NCBI GenBank assembly: GCA_036873135.1
Contig: JAPTYO010000002.1
Coordinates: 36,075,452 to 36,139,451, forward strand
Reading direction: 5' to 3'
DNA from: Clarkia xantiana subsp. parviflora
Taxonomy: Eukaryota > Streptophyta > Magnoliopsida > Myrtales > Onagraceae
DNA: 64,000 bases
The notes beneath the pieces are model-generated. The model was not told where the DNA came from. It made no database searches and was given only the letters and a program-made list of their open reading frames with translations. A program made the translations under genes and the position numbers. Positions 1-9,251 of the stretch are shown here, piece after piece. The stretch's first letter is position 1. Every line of letters begins with the position of its first letter.

Positions 1-547
1 CTCCATGGGGGCGGGCCGCCCAAACTCCTCTCGAGGATCGGCATAGGTTTGCAGGACAGCCATGGCTTCCCTTCTTCTCCGTCGAGTGGCATTAACATAG
101 CACTTTCGTGACGCCACCTGGTCGCCCTTAACCTCTCCGACACCGTGGTCAGTCGGGAACTTCATCTTCTGGTGGACAGTTGAAGCAACTGCCATGAGAG
201 GGTTGATGGTGGTCCTCCCGATAATGGCATTATACGTTCCCGCCAATTCTACCACGACGAAATCCACGTTCCGCCGTTCCATCTTCCAGCCACTACCAAA
301 CTCTACCGGTAAGGTAATCATCCCCACCGGATAGGAAGTCGATCCGGAGAAGCCCACCATCGGGAAGTTTACCTGTGTCAGGTCTTTCTTCGTCTTACCC
401 ATGGCTTCCAGGGCATCCATAAAAAGAATGTCGGAGGAGCTCCTTCCGTCTATCAGGATCCGCTTCATCTCGAATCCGTCTACGTCCAGGGTCACGACCA
501 AGGCGTCATCGTGGGGGCTCTCCACATCTATCAAATCCTCCGCTGAG
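1..547 (-). pseudogene. retrotransposon aspartic protease, partial
   Basis: Minus-strand translation gives a retropepsin-like domain. The active-site segment reads ILIDGRSSSDILF, and further on comes a flap-like stretch and IIGRTTINPL followed by STVHQKMKFP, the usual end of plant Ty3/gypsy proteases. It would mature Gag-Pol. The segment starts in the frame after a one-base change in a T run (plus positions about 546-550), so it is out of frame with the upstream gag. The usual second glycine of the DGG active site is Arg here. The domain is cut by the window edge. Confidence 0.8.
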
Positions 548-550
548 AAA

Positions 551-2376
551 AATCACCATTTCCTCCTTTAGAGTCCACGACCGGGACCTCTTGCCTAGTA
601 CCACAGCAGCGGAGATGCGAGAAGCATAATTCTCCCGAGAAGCGGTTGTGTCACCTCCCGCTGCCATTCCTCCGTGAATGACGCTAATGGTCCCCCGTCT
701 CTCCTTACGGGCACCGGAGCCGGAAGGCTCCGACTCAACTTTCTTCTTCTTCGGGGATCGATCGCGGGACTTGGAACGGGACCGCGACCGACTTTTGGAA
801 CGAGATCGACACCTTCCTCTTCCAACGAACTCCTTCAGCTTTCCTTTTTGGATTAGCTTCTCTATCTCCTTCTTCAGCTCCCGACAGTTATCTGTGTCGT
901 GACCATTTGCTCGATGGTACCGACAATAACGATCTGAGCGGCCTCCCAGGAATTCTCCTTCCTTCCTCAGGGGGTATCGGGCGAGACCTTGCCAATCCAT
1001 CACAGCTAGCACGGAGGTCATCGAGCTGTTGATGGGAACACTACGACCCTCGCGGTTATCCTTCTTCGGGGGACGAATATCTTCCATTCTCTCGGGGCGA
1101 CCATGGTTCCTACTCCCTTCCGACTTGTCGCTCCCTTTGCGATCATCCGACAGCTTGGACGATGGCTTTCCTCTTCCCGACTTCGGAGGATCAAGCTCTC
1201 CGCCAGCAATCTTCGACTTCTGGACGTCGATTTGCTGTTTCACCCTCGCTTGCAGGGCCTCCATACTCCACACAGCATTCGCGGCTACACTGTGCATCAG
1301 ATCGGACCCATATGGAGCTGATAGGTTCCGAAGGAAAGTGCGGATGGTCTCTCCCTCCGATATCTCCTCATCGATCTCCGCGGCACTGACAGTGAATCGT
1401 TGGTAGTAATATGCCAACGATTCGTCGGGTCTCTGCACCACCTGGGTCAGGGACTTTACACTCTTCAGAAGACGCCTCCGACCTTGATATTGCTTGATGA
1501 AGCGATCGTGCATATCAGCCCAGCACGTGATACTTCCGGGCGGTAGGCTGAAAAACCAAGTCATGGCCCTTTCTCCCAGGGTGATTGGGAACAGCGAACA
1601 CACGAGGTCATCGTTTGAGGTTCTTCCCATGCAGGCCTGGACATGTCTCTGAACATGGCGAACCGGGTCTCCTTCACCATCGTACTCCTTGATGGTCGGG
1701 ATGCCTAGCCCTGGCGGGGCGACAGTATCCAGCAGCCGCGGAATGAAGGGATGGCTGGATCGATCCCTCAACTCCGATGTCATCTGCTTCTGGTCACCCA
1801 TGCAGATGCTGACGATTTTCACCACCTGATCGGGGGTGATGGGGCCATTCAGGGGAATGGTCCTGTTTTGCACTGGTCCCGGGCCGTCGACCACGAACTT
1901 CTCCAAGTGCGCAGGCTCCTTACCCCTATTCCTGGGCTGAACCTCCTGAACCTTCTGTTCTTCTGGAACCACCCTCGGAGGGGGTGGGGCAGCTCTTTTC
2001 GCGGAGGTAACTCCTCCGCCCTCCTGGCGGCCTCTCTCTTATCCAACAGAGCCTCCATGGCTGCCAAAAACATAGGCATAGCATCTGCTACCGCCTTGGC
2101 TAACTCCGAGTTTGAAGAAGAGCATGCTTCCCTTCGCGGGACCTCCTCTCTGTGCCCCACCGGGTTTGGGGGAGCATCCCCTTCCCTTCGCGGGATATCT
2201 TGCCTGTTCAGTGTCGTGTCTCGGACTGAGACCTCCTCATCACCATGCCCCCCTGTCTGGGAAACAGCAGGGTATTCACCTTGTTCAGCAACATGTTCCG
2301 GCAACGGGGAATTCACGGTTCCCGCGGGGCGAGAACTGCCGGCTTGAACTTGTTTCTTCCTGCCACCACCGGCCAT
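551..2376 (-). pseudogene. Ty3/gypsy gag, two frames
   Basis: The start is the ATG at 2376 (MAGGGRKK), 34 bases from the primer-binding site. The N-terminal half is read down to about 1985, where a length change in a C run shifts the frame. The second frame (1972 to 506) carries the retrotransposon gag core with SLAYYYQRF, a zinc knuckle of the form CRYHRANGHDTDNC, and a basic Arg/Ser tail (RSRSKSRSRSRSKSRDRS) that looks like a nucleic-acid binding or nuclear-targeting tail. A second slip at about 546-550 precedes the protease. Gag would form the capsid. As it stands no full polyprotein can be made without frameshifting. Confidence 0.85.
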
Positions 2377-2409
2377 TGATCTGGTAGAAACTATTTTGGC
2401 TTTTTGTTA

Positions 2410-2429
2410 GTTTCCCACAGACGGCGCCA
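2410..2429 (-). other. primer-binding site (PBS)
   Basis: On the minus strand the site reads TGGCGCCGTCTGTGGGAA and begins one base after the LTR end. The same sequence sits beside the LTR at 6397-6414 and again at 6312-6330. The first nine bases match the 3' end of plant tRNA-Asp; I did not identify the exact cognate tRNA. Confidence 0.8.
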
Positions 2430-2430
2430 A

Positions 2431-3189
2431 TGTTGGATCACGGGCGAAGCTCCGTTACGTCCTTGACGGAAAGCTTGGACTCCTGGGCTCCGCGTAATCC
2501 TGCAAAAGGGGATGACCTGGGTGGTGACCCAGAATCCCTCTCCGATGCTTAAATGAGTATATGATCAATGGGGTGGCAGCAGTAATCTAAGTGCGTATTA
2601 GATAGTTGTGTTTTCTGAGGTAACTTCCTCCTTTATATAGGAGGGGAAGTCACTCAGTTACCTGTGACCGTGATTGGCCGTTTTGCCCATGATTCCGTAT
2701 ATCTCGCTACGATTCCGTATATCTCGTTCGGGATTCCGTAGATTTCGCCCCACGCTCCGCGTATCTTACCCATACTCCGCGTATCTCGGGCACGCCCTGC
2801 GTATCTCGGGGGACTTATCTATATCTTTAACCGTCTCCCACTACTCTATCTAGTAGGCGGGTTTCTCGGTCTTTATCCTCTGATCACAAGCCTCGACTCC
2901 TGTCGGGGGCTCCAGAGTTATCTCATTCTAGGTCACCATCCAGGACCCCTTGTCTCACGGGACGGGTCCAGCCTCTGCGGGGCTTTTATCATCGGGGCCT
3001 TTACTAAGGCATATCGGAGCCTACTCAGAGGCTTCTTGTCGGGAGCATTCAGCTCACATATCGGGACCGCTAAAGTCGGGACCCTTCATACTGGGCCTCT
3101 GGGCCTTCCAGGCTTTTCACGAGGCCCACTGGACCTACTCGCCGTCCATTGGCTGTTAACGGGGCTAACGATTACATCGGAACCCATCA
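2431..3189 (-). repeat. 5' LTR of the Tat-type element
   Basis: On the plus strand it runs from TGTTGGATCACGGG next to the primer site to GGAACCCATCA, giving TG..CA ends in either orientation. The left edge is fixed by the primer site. The right edge is inferred from the TGATGG start shared with related LTRs. The partner LTR is outside the window, so target duplication cannot be tested. It contains short repeats of the form ATTCCGTATATCTCG at 2692-2810. Confidence 0.7.
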
Positions 3190-3289
3190 CAAGGGTCGAG
3201 TTTGATCATGGAGATGTTGTTTATTGCTGCCATTTGAGGAAGATGAACCAAGAAGACAACTCTGGAGAACAATTTTGAGCGGTACCAAA

Positions 3290-3568
3290 ATGATAATTGA
3301 TACAACCGAAGTACAAGATATTCATTCTTTTTCCAGATTGCAATCCTTGAAAGAGTTCTATGGAATCATATGGATGCTTGTACCTATTTTGAGTATTGTA
3401 TTGGGAATTACTCTAGGTGTACTCGTAATAGTGTGGTTAGAAAGAGAAATATCTGCCGGACTACAACAACGTATTGGGCCTGAATACCCAGGGCCTATGG
3501 GAATTCTTCAAGCTTTAGCTGATGGAACAAAACTCATTTTCAAAGAGAATCTTCTCCCGTCTCGAGGA
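3290..3568 (+). pseudogene. ndhA: plastid-derived ndhA 5' fragment (NUPT)
   Basis: From the ATG at 3290 an open frame of 93 codons matches the N-terminus of plastid NDH-1 subunit [11 protein letters not shown], then a membrane segment, [21 protein letters not shown] and [22 protein letters not shown]. In plastids NdhA is a membrane subunit of the NADH dehydrogenase-like complex. Here the frame stops matching after the SRG codons (3568), where minus-strand copia RT begins, and the ndhH gene that precedes ndhA in plastids is absent. It is therefore a plastid-to-nucleus insertion embedded in repeats, not a functional gene. No stop codon interrupts the 93 codons, which suggests a fairly recent arrival. 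The 100 bp before it (3190-3289) I could not assign. Confidence 0.88.
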
Positions 3569-3866
3569 GTTCGTTTTCAGGGGTAACGAAACCCTTCGGT
3601 TGCTCCATATAGATCTCTTCCTCGAGGTTTCCGTGAAGGAATGCAGTCTTAACATCCATTTGGTGTAGCTCCAAATTGAGGCTTGCAACCAGGGCCAAAT
3701 TAGTCTGGACGTTGGTGTAACGCACAGTCGGTGAGTATGTCTCATCAAAGTCCACTCCGTGGAGTTGGGTATATCATTTCGCAACCAATCGAGCTTTGTA
3801 AAGCTCAACGTTACCATCGGCAGTGAGTTTCAATTTCAGAACTCATTTAGCCTATATTGCTATGTG
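3569..3866 (-). pseudogene. copia reverse transcriptase fragment
   Basis: Minus-strand translation in two frames gives the N-terminal RT block of Ty1/copia: GVDFDETYSPTVR, then LELHQMDVKTAFLHGNLEEE and [12 protein letters not shown]. The part 3' of this (YVDD block, RNase H) is missing because plastid-derived DNA abuts it. A frameshift separates the first block from the rest. It is a relic of copy A. Confidence 0.85.
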
Positions 3867-3871
3867 GTTAG
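3867..3871. repeat. target-site duplication GTTAG, left copy
   Basis: GTTAG here is repeated at 7129-7133, exactly flanking the element at 3872-7128. The uninterrupted copia relatives have a single GTTAG in this context (TGTGGTTAGCAGGTAAATC at about 29389), which confirms that the duplication arose on insertion. Confidence 0.9.
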
Positions 3872-4602
3872 GGTTAAGTTATAAGTTTTAGGTCAATGGG
3901 TCGTCGGCCTAAATCCTACTCCTCACTATTGAACTAACGGATCTTGTGTTTCCTGGGTTCGGTCGTTCTGTTCCTTTCCTTCTTCTCCCTTCGCCCTGCA
4001 AAAGGGGCAATATCAAGCACGGAGGGGGGTGGTGCTTGATGAACCCTCTCCGATGCTTAAGTCAGTACGTCTTCTTTAGAGAGATAAAGTTAGAGAGATG
4101 CCAGAGCTAAAATTGCATAAACGGCCAAGATTTTCAAATGAATGGTGGAAAGGTTGTATTTATAGGCAACTGTGTCATTAAGGTGGCTTAATGACATCGT
4201 TAACCTTTAAACACAATTAATTAGCCCTTGATCACATAATTAAAACCTTAAAGCACGGAGAGGTTGGCGAAAATAAACTGAGTACGGGAGTCATGTGCCA
4301 GGGCCCTTGGGGGTGGGGAGAAAATCCGACCCCCAAGGGTAGGGGTTGGGTGTGGCCACCCAACCCCTCCCTAGGGGAGATCGGGTTGGCCGACCCGATC
4401 TCCCCTAGGGGAGGTCGGGTGTGGCCACCCGACCTCACCTAGGTGAGTTCGTCGCGGTCCGGACGAGTATTTTTGCCTCGTCCGGACCGTTGGTGTTTCG
4501 GCGGGGTGTTTGGGTCGAAGTTTCGATTTATAATCATTAACGGGGTGATCAAAATAAAACGATTCGGAAGTCAACGGGTTCAAATTGGGCGTATATCCAT
4601 CA
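3872..4602 (-). repeat. 3' LTR of the small Tat-type element
   Basis: It aligns end to end with 6417-7128. Differences include a changed first base (G for T), a shorter G run at 4023-4028 and an extra 38-bp near-palindrome at 4371-4408 (CTAGGGGAGATCGGG with its inverse). The minus-strand end is TGATGGATATACG. Confidence 0.92.
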
Positions 4603-4622
4603 CATGCCCCCGAGTCAACCAA
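4603..4622 (-). other. polypurine tract next to 3' LTR
   Basis: On the minus strand GACTCGGGGGCATG directly precedes the LTR start TGATGG, the expected place for plus-strand priming. Confidence 0.65.
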
Positions 4623-5480
4623 TGGCCTGACCCTTGATTGAATCTATTTTAGGATGGTATGACACGCGCAATTTGAAGCCAGGATTTTACCTTTCGTCGG
4701 GATCCTTACTTACCCGAGGGTGTGTGTCTCTGACTCTGCCCCTGTCTTATAAGATAGAGCAATTGCAAACGTCAGAATAGTACGGACACGTGTCCAAGCA
4801 CGTGTCCGTTTGAGATGGAAATAATAAATTCAATACCGTCACGAGCTCATACTCGGAAAATATACGCACGTGTGGGGAAAAATTTCGATTTTGGTCCAAA
4901 TTTTTTTTTCTAAGTATAGGATACTAAAAAATATGCCTATAGGATGTTACCTTGAGTGAACATGGATGTATCATGAACATGAGGGTATGTACCTATATAA
5001 GGGAAAATGTGTCGCGGACACGAGGGTCCTGGACTTGCGAGGTGCCATGCATCCGCCGCGTCGTTGATGAACATCTTACAACAGAAGTATGCTCTCAATG
5101 TATATGCCGATGGACATGACCCTTGTTGATATAGTATTGCCCACAAGATCATTGAGGTGAATGCCCCCAGAGGGGGAGTATATGTAGTGACGTGGCCAAG
5201 TAGGGGCACTTGCCCCTTAGTCGCGAGGTGTTAGGCCTCCTGATATGTTGTCGATGAACATCTCATGATAAACATGTGTTGGGTAGCGCAAACGCGTGTA
5301 GTGCCATATAGGCTGTATAAAGTATTGGGACGAGGCCCGTACTGACATAGAGTTACCCCCGTATAGAGGATGTTTGCTATGTAGTAGTTGTGAACTTGTA
5401 AGTTCGTAGGTGTGGAGTTGCCCCCTTGTCGGGGTGTTCGCACCGTAGTCGTTTCGGACACGAGGTGGCGACTATTGTAT
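4623..5480. other. internal region of the small element, non-coding
   Basis: There is no convincing coding sequence. It is AT-rich at 4800-4930, then unique sequence with short near-repeats about ACAT and AGGTG. In the element's own orientation this is the 3' untranslated region, where Tat-lineage elements often carry variable repeats. Confidence 0.5.
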
Positions 5481-5800
5481 CGACTGCTACTTGGGTTTTC
5501 CAAAGTAGGGTGCATTCCACAGCTGCTACTTGGTTTTTCCCAAGCTAGGGTGCACTCCGCGACAGCTACTTGAAGTTTCCGAGGTAGGGAGAAGGCCAGA
5601 GGTCGGACGAGGCGACATACCCTTCCATGGCGTCGGTCAGAGGTCGGCGAGGCGACGTGCCTATCCATGTTGTTGCCACAACCTGGCGTTTTCAAGGTAG
5701 TGTGCCTCCTGCACCGCTACTTGGTTTTCCCCAAGGTAGAGTGTGTCTTGCGACCCGTATTTGGTTTTTCCCAAGGTAGAGTGTCTTCTTGGTACGTCTC
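5480..5800. repeat. tandem repeat block, about 45-55 bp units
   Basis: The core GCTACTTGG.TTTTCCCAAGGTAG recurs at about 5485, 5525, 5570, 5720 and 5758, each followed by a variable GTG(C/T)..TCC(G/T)CG tail. Units are degenerate and of unequal length. A similar GCTACTTG core appears in the 3' repeats of the larger relative at about 62885-63420. Confidence 0.75.
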
Positions 5801-5820
5801 CTGAACCTGTATATAGTCCA

Positions 5821-6297
5821 TTACCTGTGAACACAATAATCGTTGGACAATATGCGGACATGATAGCCGCCTAGAAAGGGGTGGACATGACAGCCACTCC
5901 AAGATGTGCGGACATGATAGCCGCTTATCACCGCGTGGACATGATAGCCACTCCGAGAGGCGCGGACATGATAGCTACCTAGAGTCACGTGGACATGATA
6001 GCCACTCCGAGGTGTGCGGACATGATAGTTGCCCCTAGGTACGCGGACATGATAGCCGCTCCGAGATGTGCGGGCATGATAGCCGCTCCGAGATGCGCGG
6101 ACATGATAGCTGCTCCGAGATACGCGGACATGATAGTCTGCTGCTATTACACTTAGTTTCTGGACGAGAGGTGTTACTCTTCCTCTTAGACTGTCGACAT
6201 ATGCGTGTTTGGTAGGAGGTGTAGGAGGTGTACGCGCTTGGCGTGACTCTCCCGAATCTTGTAAAGTGGTGATCTTAGAATAACAGTGGTACGCCAT
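5821..6297 (-). CDS. repeat-encoded ORF of the small element (158 codons)
   Basis: The ATG at 6297 lies just inside the element near the primer site, and the frame stays open to 5821. The first 50 or so residues are unique and basic. The remainder is about eleven 9-residue units of the type SGYHVRxSR, produced by the 27-bp DNA repeat being a multiple of three. It would be a strongly basic, His/Tyr/Arg-rich protein with no domain I recognise. It may be a real small Gag-like or nucleic-acid binding product. It may equally be an accidental frame through a tandem array, since any stop-free unit divisible by three stays open. Confidence 0.35.
   Translation of the reverse strand: MAYHCYSKITTLQDSGESRQARTPPTPPTKHAYVDSLRGRVTPLVQKLSVIAADYHVRVSRSSYHVRASRSGYHARTSRSGYHVRVPRGNYHVRTPRSGYHVHVTLGSYHVRASRSGYHVHAVISGYHVRTSWSGCHVHPFLGGYHVRILSNDYCVHR
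5850..6142. repeat. 27-bp tandem array, about 11 units
   Basis: The unit is GCGGACATGATAGCCGCTCC followed by GAGATGY. Members vary by a few substitutions, with CCTAGA or CCCTAGGT variants replacing part of the unit. No spacers of constant length and unrelated sequence occur, so this is a minisatellite. Confidence 0.9.
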
Positions 6298-6311
6298 GAC
6301 TTGTCGTAGCG

Positions 6312-6345
6312 TTTCCCACAGACGGCGCCAAGTGTTAGGTTATAA
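6312..6345 (-). other. second, internal copy of PBS plus LTR edge
   Basis: TTTCCCACAGACGGCGCCAA followed by GTGTTAGGTTATAA repeats the true primer site and LTR boundary at 6397-6430, about 85 bp inward. After TTATAA the copy diverges. It looks like a short tandem duplication across the primer-site/LTR junction. Confidence 0.85.
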
Positions 6346-6396
6346 CACTTGGGTCATTATGTCTAGACGCTAAGCTATTCGTCATCGCTCTCGTGA

Positions 6397-6414
6397 TTCC
6401 CACAGACGGCGCCA
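6397..6414 (-). other. primer-binding site of the small element
   Basis: Minus strand TGGCGCCGTCTGTGGGAA, two bases from the 5' LTR end. It is identical to the site at 2410-2429. Confidence 0.85.
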
Positions 6415-6416
6415 AG

Positions 6417-7128
6417 TGTTAGGTTATAAGTTTTAGGTCAACGGGTCGTCGGCCTAAATCCTACTCCTCACTAGTGAACTAGCGGATCCTGTGCTTCCTG
6501 GGTTCGGTCGTTCTGTTCCTTTCCTTCTTCTCCCTTCGCCCTGCAAAAGGGACAATATCAAGCACAGAGGGGGGGGGGGGGGGTGGTGCTTGATGAACCC
6601 TCTCTGATGCTTAAGTCAGTACGTCTTCTTTAGAGAGATAAGGTTAGAAAGATGCCAGAGCTAAAATTGCATAAACGGCCAAGATTTTCAAATGAATGGT
6701 GGAAATGTTGTATTTATAGGCAACGGTGTCATTAAGGTGGCTTAATGACATCGTTAACCTTTAAACACAATTAATTAGCCCTTGATCACATAATTAAAAC
6801 CTTAAAGCACGGAGAGGTTGGCGGAAATAAACTGAGTACGGGAGTCGGGAAACGGTGCCGGGGCCCTTGGGGGTGGGGAGAAAATCCGACCCCCAAGGGT
6901 ATGGGTTGGGTGTGGCCACCCAACCCCTCCCTAGGGGAGGTCGGGTGTGGCCACCCGACCTCACCTAGGTGAGTTCGTCGCGGTCCGGACGAGTATTTTT
7001 GCCTCGTCCGGACCGTTGGTGCTTCGGCGGGGTGTTTGGGTCGAAGTTTCGATTTATAATCATTAACGGGGTGATCAAAATAAAACGATTCGGAAGTCAA
7101 CGGGTTCAAATTGGGCGTATATCCATCA
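6417..7128 (-). repeat. 5' LTR of the small Tat-type element
   Basis: TG..CA ends (plus strand TGTTAGGTTATAAG to GTATATCCATCA). Relative to the other LTR it has an expanded G run of about 16 at 6568-6583 and lacks the 38-bp palindromic block. Otherwise the pair is very similar, so the insertion is young. Confidence 0.92.
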
Positions 7129-7133
7129 GTTAG
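7129..7133. repeat. target-site duplication GTTAG, right copy
   Basis: Matches 3867-3871 and continues directly into copia sequence CAGGCAAATCTACTAACG. Confidence 0.9.
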
Positions 7134-8330
7134 CAGGCAAATCTACTAACGACCACACCGAATTGGCTTTCATAGAGGCAATATCTTGCTCCATTGATTT
7201 CCTCCAATCCTTTGCTTGAGGTCCTTCCAATGCTTGTTTAACTGTTATTGGTTCATCAACCGAATCGAAGTCAGAGTGAACAATTCACCCTTCTCGATGG
7301 GATACTTGTTAGGAGAAGTTCGGTGCCTTTGACTACGTCTAGGCTCAATATTCCCATCTTGAATTTGAACTCCACTCCAATTAGGAACAATGCTCCCACT
7401 CGAAACAACATTCCCACTGGGAACAAGAATGTTGCTTGAACCTTCACCTACAACTTTTCTTGGACGACCTTTTGGTCTCGGGATTCTACCTCCGAGATGA
7501 ATTCCAAGGTTACTAGGACTAGTAACCAAGTCTGTTGTCCCACTCTCACTGTTTCCAACAGGTAGTTGAGGTATTGTAGGATTCTCATCCTGCGGTTCAG
7601 CAATGTGATGATCAGGTTCTACTTGATTCGCACGTGCAGCAACAGTGGTATGCGTGGTTGGATTGACTCCTCCCACTGGATTTATTATGAAATTGTCTCC
7701 ATTCTCAATTACCATGACGTTTACTGGTGTTGCCGCCTCATATCTCTCACTCGAAGTACGTGGAACCTGAATATCATCATCATGTTCTGGTTCAATTAAG
7801 ACTTCATTCGTTTTGATGTTACCAAGCGTTGGAAATTCATCCTCAATGAACATAACGTCTCTGGAATCATGTTCGACCACGCCACCATTCTCCTGAGCTG
7901 CCACAAACACGTATCCCTTAGAGTTCACGAGTATCTTATAATGATGCTTTTCAGTCCTCTAGGTCCCAACTTGTCGAATCGGCTGTCGGTCTGATGCGTG
8001 TATGCCGCGGAACCCCAAAGTCACAACCTGGTAAGATCCATCTCTTTACCAGTCCACAGCTCATATGGCATCGTGTCCACCAATATTATAGGAACAAGGT
8101 TCACTACATGCGTACATTCAACTACAAATCATCCAAGAAGGAGATTGGAAGTTGAACTTGCGACATCACGGTCCTGACCATGTCCTTGAGGTGTTTGATT
8201 AAGATGCTCCGCCAAACTGATTCGTTAGAGGCGAATTCGAGACCTTCATTTAACCGACAATCCATTTCATTGCATACTCATATTCCGAGGTTTTGTCCAC
8301 CTCTGTTCGTGCATTAGGTTCTCACGTTTT
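7134..8330 (-). pseudogene. copia integrase tail, linker and RT start
   Basis: The open stretch 7928-7245 (227 codons) is the integrase C-terminal/linker region of Ty1/copia. It begins GYVFVAAQENGG, is Ser/Pro-rich in the middle and ends RRSQRHRTSPNKYP, the standard motif just before RT. Left of it, 7244-7134 encodes the first RT residues (KQALEGP.. type). Right of it, 7950-8330 holds a broken integrase core remnant (a PYELWTGK-like block, then DKLGPRG) in shifting frames. The protease and most catalytic integrase residues are not recoverable. Confidence 0.75.
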
Positions 8331-9251
8331 GCTCGTTCATAATTCTCTATGAGAAGTTGTATGAGTATAAAACCCGAAATGGGTATATGTGCAGTGAAAA
8401 AATTCTTTTTGAGCATTAAATCAAACACTTCACATTAAATTTTTAATTTGAATAGATGTATCATATCTATCGAAGGACTTGCGCGTTCCGCGCGTGACAC
8501 CAGCTGTTACCCGCGGTAATCGTTTCGTTTCCAAAATTTAATTTAATCGGTTTCGCACATGTTCGACATTACGATTTATTTATTTTATGAAGTACTAGCA
8601 ATAGATTATAACTAAATCGTTCGGTTTAGTTATGCAATCGATAGTGTTACAATGAATTGGAGTATATGTGTTCATTTATTTTATTCGGCCTCTTGTCCTG
8701 ACCGAAATTTTGGTCCTTAACCCGTATATTCAGATTTTGTTCGAATCGATCTAGTTGACCGGGTCGTTTAATTGATAAGTAGATTATACTTCGAATCGAA
8801 TCGAATTCAATCTCAATAACAGATACTTTATTCAATCATTCGAAACACAAATAACCAAAATCATCAATTCAAATGAACGATGAAAGATGAAACAACAATG
8901 ATAAGGTTCTTGATTTGAAGGTAGTGTGTTCGATCCATGCTTATCACACAGATAGTTGAGAACTCTGAGTCATGCCGAATACCACATCCGAATAAATTCA
9001 CAAGTGAATCACATCAGATGATCTGTGTCTGAATAAAACCTTTTACAACTTTATATACATGACATACGAGGCTTACTAGAGACACACTTCATCAACGGTG
9101 TTTTGGACCACCGGATATTCGTAGGACCTGTGTGGTCCGATTCTCTCCAAGACATACGGAACACATGGTTGACTTCCCTCGATGTCCTGTGGTGATTTGT
9201 GAAGTTGGTTTCTCTTTTTCCCTGGTTACTACACTTAAATAGACTCATGAT
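8331..9251. other. copia copy A spacer, non-coding
   Basis: There is no open frame of note. Parts match the corresponding spacer in the other two copies (for example 8800-9060 against 40750-40980, around ACTTTATTCAAT and TTCACAAGTGAATCAC). In an intact copia this interval would hold protease and integrase core; none is visible. Confidence 0.6.

Larger units (their letters stand above)
1..3189 (-). mobile_element. Tat-type Ty3/gypsy retrotransposon, 5' part
   Basis: Read on the minus strand, the order is 5' LTR (3189 to 2431), primer-binding site (2429 to 2410), gag (2376 to about 551) and aspartic protease (about 547 to 1). The element leaves the window on the left, so RT, RNase H, integrase and the 3' LTR are not visible. 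The LTR starts TGATGG on the minus strand, like two other Tat-type elements here, and the primer site is shared with the small element at 3872-7128. Two frameshifts break gag-protease, so this copy is dead. The Tat assignment rests on primer site, gag and protease resemblance, not on a phylogeny. Confidence 0.85.
3872..7128 (-). mobile_element. non-autonomous Tat-type LTR retrotransposon, 3.26 kb
   Basis: Complete minus-strand element: 5' LTR 6417-7128, primer site 6397-6414, internal region 4603-6396, purine tract, 3' LTR 3872-4602, flanked by GTTAG duplications. The internal region has no gag, protease, RT or integrase. It holds a 158-codon repeat-encoded ORF and several tandem repeat blocks. 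It must have moved with proteins supplied by an autonomous Tat relative. LTR ends (TGATGGATATACG) and primer site tie it to the element starting at 24701 and the one at 1-3189. Confidence 0.92.

Noticed and set aside
1751..2347. Long plus-strand frame opposite gag
   Set aside because: It is the complement of the gag coding region in GC-rich DNA, with no domain or start context.
3200..3216. GAGTTTGATCATGG resembling the start of a 16S rRNA
   Set aside because: Only about 14 bases match; the following sequence is not rRNA.
5850..6142. Regular 27-bp repeats resembling a CRISPR array
   Set aside because: The units are directly contiguous with no unrelated spacers, and the context is a plant LTR element. 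It is a minisatellite.
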